Assembly: GCA_977006965.1 (NCBI GenBank)
Contig: OZ345368.1
Span: 62,001-126,000, forward strand
DNA: 64,000 nucleotides
Source of the DNA: Phymatolithon calcareum
Lineage: Eukaryota; Rhodophyta; Florideophyceae; Hapalidiales
Direction of reading: 5' to 3'
The translations under genes were made by a program, and so were the position numbers. The notes under the pieces were generated by a model. It ran no database searches and was not told the DNA's origin. It saw nothing but the letters and a program-made list of their open reading frames with translations. Shown here one piece after another: positions 19,612-31,469 of the stretch (positions are counted from its first letter, which is position 1; each line of letters starts with the position of its first letter).

Positions 19612-20370
19612 TCACAATGGCCCTTCGTAGCTCCGTTTACAGAGAGCCCGCACACTCCGGATCGGCGCATAGTGTCTAGGCCTGCAAGCACGTGGATTTT
19701 TCGAGAGTAGACTCCTTTCTAGAACATGATCAGCTGTGCGATGAAGTGCAGTACCTGCCCTGAGAGAGCTCCTTAAATTCGGGCTTGAGTCTCGCCTGCT
19801 CAGATTGTTGCCGCTGCGCATGTGGACAGAAATGGAGCTTATAAAATATATACACTTAATTTCTCCCAAGTATAACGAGAGATCTCACAACGAGGGAAAG
19901 AAATTGCAGGCTTGCGAGAAAAGAATTTTACATGTACTCCCACCACAGCCATGTGCTATTGCAGAGACATTCCTGACACCGTCCAGGGTGACGACCATCA
20001 CAGATACTAAAAAGAACTGGCCTTTTGTGGACAGAGGCCACCACAGGGGTCTCTTCTCTGTCTAAAATCTTCACCAATCAGTTTGCAGAACGTATGGAAG
20101 AAGTTCGACGAGATTAAGTCGACATTCCTTCCATACTCTTCCAGATGACGTAATATTCCTATCGAAATCATCTTTCGCTCTACAGGCATTTCTACACAAC
20201 TAATCATTGACGCCCAGCCCATTTGCTCCGCGAATTCATCCGTGACGATGTTGTAGAGGCTTAGACAGAGAGAAAACATTTGTGGGACTTTCCTATGCAC
20301 TACAAACCAGTTTTTGTTCCCAGCACCATATTTGGCAACTGAAGACGGTGTGAGGGGCGCCTCGGACATT
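19612..20370 (-). pseudogene. LINE ORF2 fragment with RT motif (decayed)
   Basis: On the minus strand VHRKVPQMFSLCLSLYNIVT plus DEFAEQMGW aligns with DRGVPQGSPLSPCLYNIFMDTFAE of the full-length LINE. The sequence 19880-20370 is a close relative of 9340-9790, including ATGGAAGAAGTTCGACGAGA. The left part (about 19690-19612) resembles the C-terminal LINE block found at 10680-10760. No FADD box survives. Confidence 0.68.
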
Positions 20371-20629
20371 GCAAAGATGTCCTAGGGTTGCGGATTTTGA
20401 AATGATTGACAGAATGCAGTTCGATGGACAGAATTTGCTGCTGGATGCAGAGATCGAACTCGCTCTCCGCGTTATTAAAGCGTTATTCTCAGTTATAATT
20501 CGAATTGAACTGTAGGCAAGAATGAAATTCAATCCTCCAGATCTAGAATCCACTTCCAACATAGTTCATTAGTGAAGATGATTGAGTTTGGGGACATTCT
20601 TTGGCACCAGTGCCATGATTAGGCTTGTT

Positions 20630-20700
20630 ATTGTCTGCAACTGTTTGGTGGTTTATTAAAATTCCATGGCAATACTGCTAAGCCTGTTGGCCATATGGCG
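20630..20700 (-). repeat. LINE-type 3' tail (matches 25655-25715)
   Basis: About 50 nt on the minus strand ending AATAAACCACCAAACAGTTG align with the 3' flank of the ORF at 25748-26305 (AATAAACAACTAAACAGTTG). This looks like the conserved 3' end of a second non-LTR family. Confidence 0.5.
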
Positions 20701-21289
20701 CCTCAGCGCGCTCTGCAGTCTACTGAGAAGAGTGTAGACATCACATATGAATTCAAAAAGCTCCCAACGGGAATATAGTCGAGTTGAGTAAAAATTAAGG
20801 CAGCAGATCGAGTCAACAAGGATAAAAAGATACTGGAAGCGATCTTGAATGGCGAGGGGGTCGTATATTCAATGACACTATACTTGTTTGTCCTGCAATC
20901 CAGATACGATTCTGCGTTTTATTCATCAACGTTGTCCACAACGCCTTCTTCTAAGGTGGGAGAAATCAGAGTCTCTTCTCTAGGGATATACTATGAATGC
21001 CAGCCAAGAAGACATGCGCTCATTCTTGGAGCCCACTCCGATGCTAGAGCCGAGCTATCAGGGCGAAATTCTTAGACGGGAGTGGACGCACTGGAAGCAA
21101 AGGCAAAAGTGTAAAGTTTACAAAGTCCTTTAGGGTAGCGGGGCGTATCTGTAATGTGGATTGTATTTCCAATGAATTGGATTTCTGTTTCATTGAAGAT
21201 TTCTTTCAATTATAATTTACACCTGGGAGAGTGCAGTATATTGTGCCGGAAGTCGATTTCACTCTTATAGGGCAAACTACTGCTTAAAC
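20701..21289. other. no gene recognised
   Basis: Only short ORFs. A 21-bp word near 21173-21195 (TGGATTTCTGTTTCATTGAA plus G) recurs at about 57271-57292, hinting at another old repeat. Confidence 0.35.
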
Positions 21290-21720
21290 GTCCTGATGGT
21301 CACAGGAACCAGACACCACAAAGCTTTGTATTCGCATGGGAGAACTGTAGCGGACTCTGCTTTCTCTGCATTGCTCAGTACTGATTACACAAGAAACAGT
21401 TTCAGCCAATAAATACGATCACATCTCGGACAATTGCGTCAAAGTCAAGACTTGTAAGATAAGCACTATCACTCAAATTGCTTTCGCTCCTTGACCTTCA
21501 CGACCATAGGCTCCAGCCACAATTCCAGCAGCTTCTCGATGCCTTGAGGTACATCTTCCCGTGGACTTCTATGCTGTGTCTTTTGTATTTATACAATGAA
21601 GCACGCAGTAGTATGAACAGAAGCCACAGCATGATCTGCGCCTTCAGGTCATCGACAACTGCTATGAGCATATGCAAGACAAGGAAATATCCACTTCGCT
21701 CGTCTCGCAAATATGCACGT
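21290..21720 (+). pseudogene. inverted fragment of the helicase-element Cys/His tail
   Basis: The plus strand matches the minus strand of 11640-11210. GCGGACTCTGCT, AAGAAACAGTTTCAGC and CTTCACGACCATAGGCTCCA appear in the same order as in segment 5 of copy 1. The copy is frame-shifted. It faces the copy-2 gene (23371-25240) as 8640-8990 faces copy 1. Confidence 0.65.
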
Positions 21721-22289
21721 AGATTTGCGGAGTAATAATAGTTTTGTGACTGCCGAGACGCTCACAATCGTTCAATCATCCCCTTTGAGAGCGCATAGAG
21801 AAGCAAAAATGAGAGAGAAGGGAGCCCCGAGGGACCTGTTTTCTCTAAACTGAGCAAGTCAGCAAGTGAAGAGTTTTCGCTATGTACAGCGTCTGCTTAT
21901 GGACATCTTGTATCAGAACGTTTGTGTACTCTTGATTTCAGACAAAGTAGTAATCTCTACAGTACTATAAGAACCACTTCGAAGGCACAGCTCAAACATT
22001 TTTCGCCTTCAGTGTCAAAAAAGGTCTGGCCGTCGTCGGCGGTTCAGATTTCTCTACAGTAAGGCCCAGCATTCGTAGCTTTCACGCTTCGTATAGCGAG
22101 ACATGTAGCATCAGTACTTCGGAGAGAAGAACTGAGCACCGCGCAAAGCACTTAAGTTACTTTTCAAGTGACCGGTGGAATTCGACTAAGAAAATGGGCA
22201 GTAAAAGCGCATGAGCGGTTGGAAACTTCAGTAGAGTTCTAGAGAATCCCGCATGGTGACCCTGGCAATAGACAAGGACCTTCTCGTGC

Positions 22290-22645
22290 CTTTGATGTCG
22301 GGCTGTAGATCTCTTCAATTATGAGAATCAAAAAGCAATGCAAGTAATATTTTTTACAACTTCAAATGCACAGCAGACGATCCTTACAGCTTTTCGACAA
22401 CTTAGTGGACTTTAAAAGGCCCCATTCTGCTGAAATTTTTCCAAGATGCTATGGGACCGATCTCCTTTTTCAGCTATTTCGGCCTCGAAAGGACAGAGAA
22501 CTGCCACGTATTGTCCTACGTCTTATCCAAAGTTTGTAGATAATATGAGCTTTTTAGGCGTAAAGCGTTCTTCGACAAGTCTTGCACCCAGACAGATGAG
22601 GGCACCCTTCTACTCATGGCCTGCGAGGGTGTCCTCGGAAGAATA
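22290..22645. repeat. dispersed repeat, copy 2 (matches 5880-6255)
   Basis: See 5880-6255. TAGGCGTAAAGCGTTCTTC and CACCCAGACAGATGA-type blocks recur. A 66-residue plus-strand ORF here is not conserved in copy 1 and is probably spurious. Confidence 0.55.
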
Positions 22646-22869
22646 GAAGATTTTAAAAAAGCGGTTGTCAAGAGAGACGCTTCGAAGAGAAGAAACTACA
22701 TTCACAAAATGTGCACTGGATGAAGTGCAAACAATTTTTCTAGTTGTCAAGACGGCGTCTTAAAGATAATTCCTTCTCAGCATAATTAGTGGACGACGCG
22801 TGACACTAACCAGTTGAATGCCTTCCCCCCCTAAGTCCCAGAGCCGGATGTAGGTTGTCGTAGACCGCC

Positions 22870-23285
22870 ATAGCATGTGCACAGCAAACCACGCTATATA
22901 GAGAAGTCCGCTTTCAAAGATTCAAACTGTTTGCAGGTCTAGAAACTCTGCGCGGAAGCAAACTCTGCAGGCTTTCTTTCAACGGACTTTCAAAGGACAA
23001 TACTGCAGAGGCCCATTCCCTCAAAGATAAGGAACTCTTGAGCAAAGAATTAACACAAGCGGATGAAAGCATAGTCACAAAGAGGCGGAGTTGAAAAGAA
23101 ACAGTCAAGATATGGACAGTGCCGAAGAGATTTGGTCTGTAAAACTTTTGATAGGCGAGACGAACCATTCTCCTGGAGTGCTGCATATAAAAGGCAGACT
23201 AAGTGGCATGAAATGCCAGAAAGTGGTCTTGTCCTTGGGCAGTACTTTGAAATGTAGCTTGTATGCAGTCCTTTAATCTTGGAAC
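22870..23285 (+). pseudogene. LINE ORF2 C-terminal fragment, second tail-to-tail copy
   Basis: Nearly parallel to 10640-11045 (CACGCTATATAGAGAAGTC, AGATTCAAA, GCAGGTCTAGA). The translation gives LSKELTQADESIVTKRR, equivalent to LRQALQKSQEGSVTKK of the LINE, then several stops. It ends about 85 bp from the 3' end of the copy-2 helicase gene. Confidence 0.65.
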
Positions 23286-23370
23286 GAGTGTACTAGGAGC
23301 ACAAAAAGGATATGAAAATTGATTTATTGTAGAAAGAGGCCCATTTCATTCAAAACCTACTTCTAAGCTT

Positions 23371-25240
23371 TCAGAATTCCACAGGGTTTTCCAATCTGTC
23401 TCTGACAAGCCAGTCTCTGAGTTTCTCATCGGCCCAGTCATCTCCTCTACCTAGTAGCTCTTCTGTAATCCTTTCTCGTAGGGCGTCATTACTCTTGCCC
23501 CATACACTCAAAACGAGCATTGTCTCCGAATTGAAGACAAAGCTCTTGCTGTAGTTATTGTTCAAATGAATGCGTGCGCCGTTGTATAAATAAAATAGCA
23601 CCCGACACAGCGAGAAGTCAACGGAGATATGGATCTTGAAGCAGTGGATCGCGAGGTCCCTCGATTTTAGATAGACATCATTCATAACGAGTTCCTGCTC
23701 ATGGCTTCGAAATTTTGCGTCCGGCAGAGAGACAGCCTTTTGCACCGCTTCAACTGCATTAAACGTCCGATCGCTGACCAAGCATTTTCTTCTATCGTCT
23801 GGATCCTCGGAAGCTATTTGAGCTTGCTCACGGGTCTCGAAAAGACACTTCGAGGCTGTCGCAACGGCGGAGATATGAGCATGAGCAAGCGACATGGTTC
23901 CGATCTCCTCAAGCATTTTAATTTCTTCAAAGTATCTGATGGCTTGTACGGCACGCCAAAAATACTCTTTGGCTTCTCCATCCTTACTGGTTTCATTGAT
24001 GGCGTCTTGTTCAAAGTTCAGCGCTACTGGCAGGGTACTACTCGCACTTATAGATGAAATGACGGCTTTCGTGAGTTTTTGTAGGGACACTGAGAAGCTA
24101 TTCAAAAGCAATTGACGCCTCGCTATTTCTATCATCACTTTGCATTCCCAGAGTCGGCAATGATGGGATTCAAATTCCCAGGTCAACGTGCCAGTCGTGG
24201 GATCTTTTTTGAGACATACGCATATCTAGAGCGGTGTTCTCTCCACTCGTTCCTTAAAGCGAATCCTCAACGCGGGCATGAAATGCATGTACGGAATGAC
24301 CACCTTGTATTATTGCAGCTTCTTGAACGTCTTTCTCGAAAATATTTGATGTCTTAGCACCGGCAGAGAGATTCGATAAAGCCCGAACAGCGACACTCTC
24401 TCTGTATTTCGTGTAACCGCATTGCCATTGCGTATAGTGACTGAATGACAGCGGAACTTCGAATTCTTCAAAAAGCTTATTCATGATGTGCGCTACAGGG
24501 CCTGGAAGCATCGTATCAGAGCGCAGAAGAGTCGAACGGCTGTTAATCCTCTCGATATTTAGGTTCTTTTCCGATTCTCCCTGAGTGGTTTCCTTCTTCT
24601 CGTCTTGCGAGTTACGGAATAAGCAAACAACATGGTGTACGAGTAGCAAATACGAATTGCGAGAACAGCTGACTGTGAAAGTCCTGCGGGCAGGTCAGTG
24701 GAGCCGGCGAGTAGAGCAGTCGCGCCTTCCATGTCCATGTTATAGTGCATGAGACGCTTGTGGGGCTTTTCGAGTAACACAAACGGACTGTGATGGCGCT
24801 GGTCCTGCGGCGTGTTTGCAATAACTAAGAAATTCGCAGGATCATAGCTCTGAAGCTTATCTCGTACACCGGAAGCACCGATAAAAGCACGGAACTCTCG
24901 GGGCTCGCTGTCGATCAAGACCGGAAAGGAACATTCTTGTCCCTTCTTTTTCGATAGTGACTGTGCGCTTACAAAAGTTTTGTTACCCCACACTATGCTT
25001 CTCTTTCAGATGAGATCTATAGCACCTCAGAGACTTGAAGAGAGCGGAGCGCAGATGACAGTTTGTAGTGTTTTTTACTCTTAAACAGAGTTATTTTGGA
25101 AGCGGAGTCGACACGTAACTGGTGGTTTAGTAGAGCACCACAGTTTCCTCATCTTCATGAAACGTTCCCCTCACCGAGAGAGAAGTGCATCATATAGCTT
25201 GCGCTGCGCTTCAGCAAATTGTAATCTCAGGGACATAGAT
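23371..25240 (-). pseudogene. OrsD-type C2H2 / helicase element gene, copy 2 (internally deleted)
   Basis: Three open segments (24993-24559, 24649-24254, 24186-23371) parallel copy 1. About 1.3 kb between AVLAIR and YLLLVHHVVC is missing, and the helicase core is missing too, as KSRDLAI is joined directly to HCFKIHISVDF. The zinc-finger part (25220-25000) is recognisable but broken. Despite the deletions, copy 2 keeps the original frame at two points where copy 1 is shifted, which allows the small indels to be assigned to copy 1. No activity is possible. Confidence 0.7.
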
Positions 25241-25747
25241 AAAATATTTTTCATGACTTTGTCTCGTCCTAGTAAGTCCTCAGTGAGGTAAGATTTTCGA
25301 AAACTGCCTGGTCTAAGATTTGCACATGCAGTGCGGAACTCCGAGGGGAATTTCTTTTACGTTGATTTTGTCACCCAGCCTAGGTAACCAATTTCGTTTC
25401 TGGTGAAGTGGAAACAGAATTTTCCCGAAATCAGACCGATGAGCTCTAAGAAAATATGCCCAATAAACGTTGCGCGTTTCAAATAAGGGATGACTGCTGT
25501 TGTAGTCCACGTACAATATGAACAGCCCGGACTAGAACCCATCCAGTTTCTCGACAGCTGTACAAATCAGTTACAACTCTTCACAACCGTCTTCTATGAC
25601 GGCATGGAGTAGAATTCGAGATACCATTCTGAGCCTACTTTTTTTTGCAACTGTTTAGTTGTTTATTTGAAAGCCCTCATTAACACTCCTAAGACTGTAC
25701 GGGAGCAGCTTTTCGTAACTTGTTCATTCTAATATATCGCCTGGTCC
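25241..25747. other. scrambled helicase-element scrap and LINE-type 3' tail
   Basis: Bases 25250-25290 match the minus-strand SLRTYYDEAK-coding stretch of copy 1 (14245-14285), the very segment missing from the interior of copy 2. Bases 25655-25715 are the 3' tail following the ORF at 25748-26305. The remainder is unassigned. Confidence 0.45.
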
Positions 25748-26305
25748 CTAATACAGGGACTCGTCCTTTTCCATATTGTCAATTATGGTGACGCTGTAGA
25801 GTAGAATGGCGTCTAATGCCTTTTCCGTTCTTATCAATTCTCCGGAGTCCAGTTCATACTTTGTTAGGTTCATACGTATGGCCTCCAGGTGGCGCTCTGC
25901 TGCCGTTCCGAATGTATTCGATATTAGCGTCGTGCTCACTTGAGGGAACCTTCCGCTTCCGTATTTTATGGCCAGCTGTCGATGCCTGAGTATGGCCGGG
26001 ATCTCATCCGGTTTGTCGTACGGTATTTTCCTCTTTTTTCTTGCTTCGAGCCTCGTGCCTTCTTTTGCGAACATTTTTCGTCGGAGTTGGCCTGGAGATT
26101 TCCCTTCCGTCATATGTTTGAAGGGGGCCGCGAACTGTTCTTGTTGCAGCATCGCGGCAATATCGCGACTTGCCCACTGTAGTTCTTTAAAGTTTCTCTC
26201 TTCCCTTGGCTTTGATAGGATAGTCGCCTTCCTTGCCTTTCCTCGTAGCAGCATCCTCAGCGCTAATATTTCTCCACGATGCTCCTGTGAGATGTTTGGT
26301 CCCAA
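25748..26305 (-). CDS. unrecognised basic ORF (185 aa) with LINE-like 3' flank
   Basis: A clean 185-codon frame, highly charged (KARKATILSKPREERNFK, RLEARKKRKIPYDKPDE) with no membrane segment. The end (YELDSGELIRTEKALDAILL) faintly recalls the EIEFECKRLTGALVGREL stretch near the LINE 3' end. It is followed on the minus strand by AATAAACAACTAAACAGTTG and an A-run, shared with 20630-20700. This suggests the C-terminal end of a second non-LTR family, 5' truncated near 26310. A host gene cannot be excluded. Confidence 0.4.
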   Translation of the reverse strand: MGPNISQEHRGEILALRMLLRGKARKATILSKPREERNFKELQWASRDIAAMLQQEQFAAPFKHMTEGKSPGQLRRKMFAKEGTRLEARKKRKIPYDKPDEIPAILRHRQLAIKYGSGRFPQVSTTLISNTFGTAAERHLEAIRMNLTKYELDSGELIRTEKALDAILLYSVTIIDNMEKDESLY

Positions 26306-26739
26306 GAGCCTTGGATGAATTAGGCGAAAGTACTCAAAAGTGTGCGTTTAGTGGTTCAGAAAGCTGTATCAAAGCTTGTGTGCACTTCTGAGTATCATGT
26401 GGTCGCAAATGTACACGATAAACGGGCGTTTTGCGAAGAAAATTGGCAAAGACGAACACGGATAGCAGGGCCTTGCGAAAGAGCACTTTTACAGAGCAGC
26501 CCTTCCGCAATTTACAAGTTTCTTCAGGTTTTTCTTTGCTTTCTGACTCCCTTTCTCTCTAACGCCACGCCGAGCAGAGCATTATCTACAAAATGTTTAG
26601 GAAGAAGCGAAAGTGTGTCGTTAGCTTCAATTGGACCTCGACATGGATATGCAGATACGGTTTTTTACCCTTCTCATCCAATTTAGTTAACAAGCCGCAC
26701 AATCTTCCGAATGTATAGACAGGGCTACCTTAGCTGTTG

Positions 26740-26753
26740 TTACCTTAAAAAGG
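26740..26753. repeat. target-site duplication, left copy
   Basis: TTACCTTAAAAAGG, matching TTACCTTAATAAGG at 26989-27002 with one mismatch. Confidence 0.75.
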
Positions 26754-26988
26754 TCACAGCTGTGATTGAGCTGGTCGCACTCCAACGCATTCTATCTTCA
26801 TCCAAGATTAGTCCTGAAATTGAATATGAATATAAGCGACTCACTGGAGCACTTGTTGGGAGAGAAAGACGAATCAAGGATGTACTGAATAGTCAAACTA
26901 CGTTAGCTTAGAAAATCGTGCGAAAGAGGCCCTGTTACTCTTCAAGAGAGGCCTTGGGAGCTTTTAAAATAAATCAACACATATCCCC
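26754..26988 (+). mobile_element. 5'-truncated LINE copy (SINE partner subfamily)
   Basis: Aligns to the last 220-240 bp of the full-length LINE: TGTGATTGAGCTGGTCGC, GAGCACTTGTTGGGAGAG and ACGAATCAAG are all in order. It ends ATATCCCC exactly at a target-site duplication. Its last 54 nt are identical to the SINE tail at 5425-5372. Severe 5' truncation with flanking duplication is the usual product of target-primed reverse transcription. Confidence 0.85.
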
Positions 26989-27002
26989 TTACCTTAATAA
27001 GG
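26989..27002. repeat. target-site duplication, right copy
   Basis: One mismatch to 26740-26753; abuts the C-run of the LINE 3' end. Confidence 0.75.
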
Positions 27003-28195
27003 CTGTTATCATAGGCCTGGTCTATGATTATCACATGTTCTTGCAAAAAGGGCTAATTACTCCGCCAGAATATGTTGTATTCATAGTAGAACTGCTCAAA
27101 AACGCAATTCACGAGTCCTGCTTGCGCCCGTCATCAACGTCTTTGAATGAATGAGTAGCCTGGATCGTTTTTCGAGCGTTTCCCACGGACAGAATCAAAT
27201 CTGTACAAGAAATTCAGACCGGAGGCACAAACAGGAAGATAAGAGAGATTTATTTGAAGGTCACGGCATCTATCCAGAACTAGCACTAGATATAGTCATG
27301 GATGTTGGTAGCCGATGACAGAGCAGTCAATAAAACTGTAGCATATGCATGAGAAATGTGCTGTGTTCTCACTCAAGGGACTTCATCAGAAAATCAGTGC
27401 AGCTTTCATTACATTGGGTAATTGATGACTTTTTCGTCTCAATTAGAAGGCATGGTAGCTCTCTTTGCAGAAGAAAAAAATCAACTATCGAATTTGAGTA
27501 GATCTGTAAGTACAGCGTTTTTTCGGATTTTAAAACGCCCCCCAAAGCTATTCATAAGCCCAAAGACAGAGATACTAGTAAGCAACAGGAGCTTCAACTC
27601 ACAGTCTGATGACTCTCGAAACTGTTGACGACAAGTTTAGAATGATCTATTGCTGTATTTACTCTTACGAGTATTGAAGTCACGTATAGCATTGAGACGA
27701 GGGAGCTCCAAGTCATACGCGCTCAAATACGAGAGCTTAAGAGAGCCCTGAAGAGCTCTTCAAAGCAGATGATAGCTCTACCAGATCGTATTCTTTTGAA
27801 GCACTGCAAATAGCCCCAGTGGAAAGCACCAGATTCTTGATAGTGACGACTGCAGGCTCCTGCCGGCTCAGCTGCTGGTTTAGTGAGTTTCTAAGGCATT
27901 GCTGCTTTCAATACTCAAGAAGGAGACTTAAGCTCCCAGAAAGCTACAGTCCGATTTCGCTATTCATGGTGATGAGAGAAGACAGCTACATGTAGCGTCT
28001 GTGCTGAACGCTAGTGGATTTATGGAAAAAGTAAAATGCGTCCCTGCGTGCGGAAATTTGGCAACATTGTAGTCATTTTACAATACTCGAAATCACGGCT
28101 CAATCCAGAGAGCTTCTTAGAAGAGGATCTCTCTAAAACTGACCTACAAACCGTCTTGCAAAGAAAACAATGGTTTCTCTTTTCACAATAACGAG
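27003..28195. other. no gene recognised
   Basis: Short ORFs only, no known motif, no array. Confidence 0.4.
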
Positions 28196-28457
28196 CTAGA
28201 GAGTATTTCTGAGTGAATCGTTTTCCAAGCTTGTTTTAGAGCTTCTACGACTTGAGCATGATGAGACTGGGCAAAGTCCATAAATCACAGTTTTTGTGAT
28301 TGAAATGATCGTCAACGGAGTACGTCGTTTTCTCCATGTTCGTTTCTTGGAGGCGGAAACGTAGGCAGCAGAGATCCTGGAGCATCCTAACATGATTTTT
28401 TGTACGAAATTGGAAAAGGCATTTGAGCAGACCGACCAAAATGTGTTCCCTGCCCAT
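28196..28457 (-). pseudogene. small fragment of the helicase-element middle domain
   Basis: The minus-strand reading LVGLLKCLFQFRTKNHV, MLQDLCCLRFRLQETNMEKT and VDDHFNHKNCD aligns with LVKKLLQFGAKSGV, MLSDLRSQCRRLRETEMEKI and VCDHPDHVNCGF of copy 1 (about 13715-13555). An isolated 260-bp remnant of a third or fourth copy. Confidence 0.65.
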
Positions 28458-29689
28458 CGTGACTCAAATCTTTACAGCATCAGTCAATTACGTGATACAA
28501 GTGCAGAGATTTCGAGTTTATAGAGCAAACCTAAAGACCAAGAATATATCTTTGTAAAATATTTTCTTTGCACTGGAGTATCATTGACTCCGCTCCCATC
28601 GATTTAAGCATATTTCAAGAGGCCGCACCGGATTTTTCCACATGCGACTCAGTGCTGCTTCTATCTCTTCCAATCGCTTCGCCTTTAATATCGATTTCTC
28701 CGTAGCCAAAATCTTCGAAATGATTTATGTTAGCTCTTTCCTTGAAATGTATTAATTTTGAATGTACGCTGAATGCCGCAACTGTTATCATTTTGAGCAT
28801 TTGCTAGTACACTGGGTCGTGTTCGCGAGTCCTTTGTCGAAGACACATGTGGAAAACGTAGAGAAATCTTAAGGTACGAGCTTTCTCTAGATAAGCAGAA
28901 ACTGCTCACACCTAGCCCCTATACTCGCATGAGAGTGAGGCTTTTCACCAGAATTAGATAAATATTGTAAAAAATGATGAATATGTATTCCCTTCGACTC
29001 CAATCGAAGCATGTAGATTGCGGAATTTTTTCCGAGCTCCTTCGTCACTCATCTGCAGTTGATGGACATTTTCTTGGTTGTTTGCTTTGTGAAGCCGCAG
29101 GACCGCTCAAAGGACGAATGCATATAAAGTTCTGATCGCCTCTGCAATGCCGGTGCTCCTCTCAAATGCCCATAGTGAAGTTTCTCCTCATGCGCGGACT
29201 GTACTTGTGCCGGCTTCGAGTTTTGTCTCAATAACTTACTAACCTTTCTCGTTATTCGTCTCTGCAAGACTAACCGGCCAATAGTCTATACATTCTTCAT
29301 CGCGTAATTCGGTGAGCTCTCTTACCTCCTCACACGAGTGCTCTCTTACCTGACCATGGTCGGTCATCTTCAATCTAGTCTGTTGTCTCAGTTTTGTACT
29401 TAGGCTCTTCGACAAACTTCAGAAAGGGAAGGGATCGACTATGAGCAAACAAGTTTCATCCATCTACTATCTACTATTGAGTGTCCACGTTGGACTATCG
29501 CTATCGATCAACGACCAAGTAAACACTTTCTCTCGACCACAAACATCCGAGCTGGCATGGTTGAACGACGTTTATCTGGCAATTCCCATAGCGGCCGCTG
29601 GCAGAAGTGGTTGTACAGAGCTATTGCAGATTCTTTAGCTATCTACTTGGCCTGAATTAGTATAATAGAGAGAAACATACGAAGTAGAA
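28458..29689. other. no gene recognised
   Basis: A 72-residue Arg/Lys-rich minus-strand ORF (29267-29049) and a 65-residue plus-strand ORF (29441-29638) show no domain. Nothing else is supported. Confidence 0.35.
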
Positions 29690-30250
29690 GATTTATTGAG
29701 TATTCAAATCACGTTTGTGTGAGGAGCCTCTCAACAAGCTATCGAACAAGTCAGAAAAAAGGCTACTGGAGGTCTAGCATTAAATCGACCCAAGCAACTT
29801 TTAAGATTATCTTCCAGGCGAAGAAAGCAGTAAAACATGATTTGGACGAATTAAAGTAGTTCATTTGCTTCACAGGCCCAGAAATGTGTTTCGTATAGCA
29901 TCAAGCTGTCTCTTTCACTGCCAGAGCTACAAAGGCAATTCGAAACTTGTTTAATGATCCGTTTGATGTCGAGTGCTAGACGTGGAGTCTCAAGTAGTGT
30001 GTTCTGAGCTCAGAGTCCAATAATAAGATAAAGGACCTTGCATACCGTCAATCTCGAGTCGGGAGAGATTCTTTGTTTGATCTTCGACTAAAAACGGTGA
30101 AAATATCTAAGGCTCAAAAATCGCTTCACAGAGAAGGCTGAAACAAATTGTACTAGGTGGCTTGAAAATACGAAATCGATAAAAGTGATTTATGAAGCTT
30201 AAGGCTGATATTAAACAAGCACTGCTTGCTTACATTGGTTTCACAACTGT
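29690..30250 (+). pseudogene. decayed LINE-related 3' region, second copy
   Basis: Matches 7325-6720 read on the opposite strand. The plus-strand translation alternates between frames: RATKAIRNLFNDPFDVEC, KIKDLAYRQSRVGRDSLF and LKTVKISKAQKSLHREG. It ends in the WLVAL-type block related to the LINE ORF2 end. The function of the upstream region is not recognised. Confidence 0.5.
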
Positions 30251-30949
30251 GATGTGGCTGGTTGCTCTCTAACACATTCCATATTTTTGCGTGGCCTGCA
30301 ATTGTTGAATGTGCTGTACCATGCAACAACTGTACTGTGTTACTCATGTCCGTTTTGACTGTTCTCACTTCTCTACATAAGCAAACGATAACCGCAGCTT
30401 GTTCTAGGGACAGAAAAACAGATACGAGCTCATGATACCGAGCTCTAAGAAGGTAACACTTCATAAACTGTTTGTTCATGTGTTTATCTGATTAGCCTCT
30501 ATTTTTCAAAACCGTAAGCTTTTACTGGCCGAGTTCTGTAATCAAAGTAGACTCTACCGAAAACCAGATACCACGTACTGCGCATGATACATTTGATGTG
30601 ATCACTATTTCTGACAACTCTGCTGTCTCGCTCATTGACCAATACACTCTCGTACAATCTACCAACAAGTCGAATTGAAATTCTTCATCAAAACCCAATT
30701 TGGGTCGAATTGCTACGAATTGCAACTGATTGCGCACCATCCTTGTCTACCGCATCACATCAATGGCACGGGACATGTCCCTGTCTTCTGCCAGGGGCAT
30801 CTTGCGCACTGTTTTGCAATGCTTGTAAGCATTAATATTGCTCATTCCTATGTAATTCTCTAACTATCGGACTCCGAATTAAGGAAAAACCAAGGTCTGC
30901 TTCTATCTACGTCACAAAACTCAGCAGCTTCGAAAATGATTATTGGCAT

Positions 30950-31065
30950 ATGAAAGAAACAATCCAAGTCGGGACAGGTGCCGAAGAGAATCGCTAGGAA
31001 AGGATTTTGATACACAAAGCGAATGTAGAAGCTGTAACACTAGGCGTCGCCGTTGCCCTGGCCGT
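30950..31065 (+). pseudogene. LINE ORF2 C-terminal scrap, third copy
   Basis: KETIQVGTGAEENR matches ETIKVWEKEEEGR of the LINE in the same context as 10845 and 23100. It is followed after an interval by GACCGTTATGCAGACCTAAG (31420-31440), equivalent to the end of the fragments at 11025 and 23265. Confidence 0.5.
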
Positions 31066-31469
31066 GTGAGCGTGGTTCGTGTGAGTAATGGAATCAAGAA
31101 GAAGGTTTAATTGGCCATTGTTGGTCGACGAACCGATTTACCTGTCCACGATGGATAATACTTGTTGGTCGATGATCGATGTGGCTTTCGATGTTCCGCT
31201 CCCCGCCTTCTGAGCTTGCTCGACGAGCCTAAGTACTAAACAGAGACAAAACAATAGATTGAAGATGACCCGCTATGGACAGGTAAGCGGACATCCATTT
31301 GAGGAAGTCAGATAGCTTTCTAAATGTAGGAGAAAAAACAACTCGTATTTTATACTTACACCTTGTTGTCAAGAGTGCTCTGCGGTAGAGGAAGAAAATG
31401 ATAAGCCAGTAAGTTGGACTGTGACCGTTATGCAGACCTAAGCCTAGAAACAAGTGTACTAAAAACACG

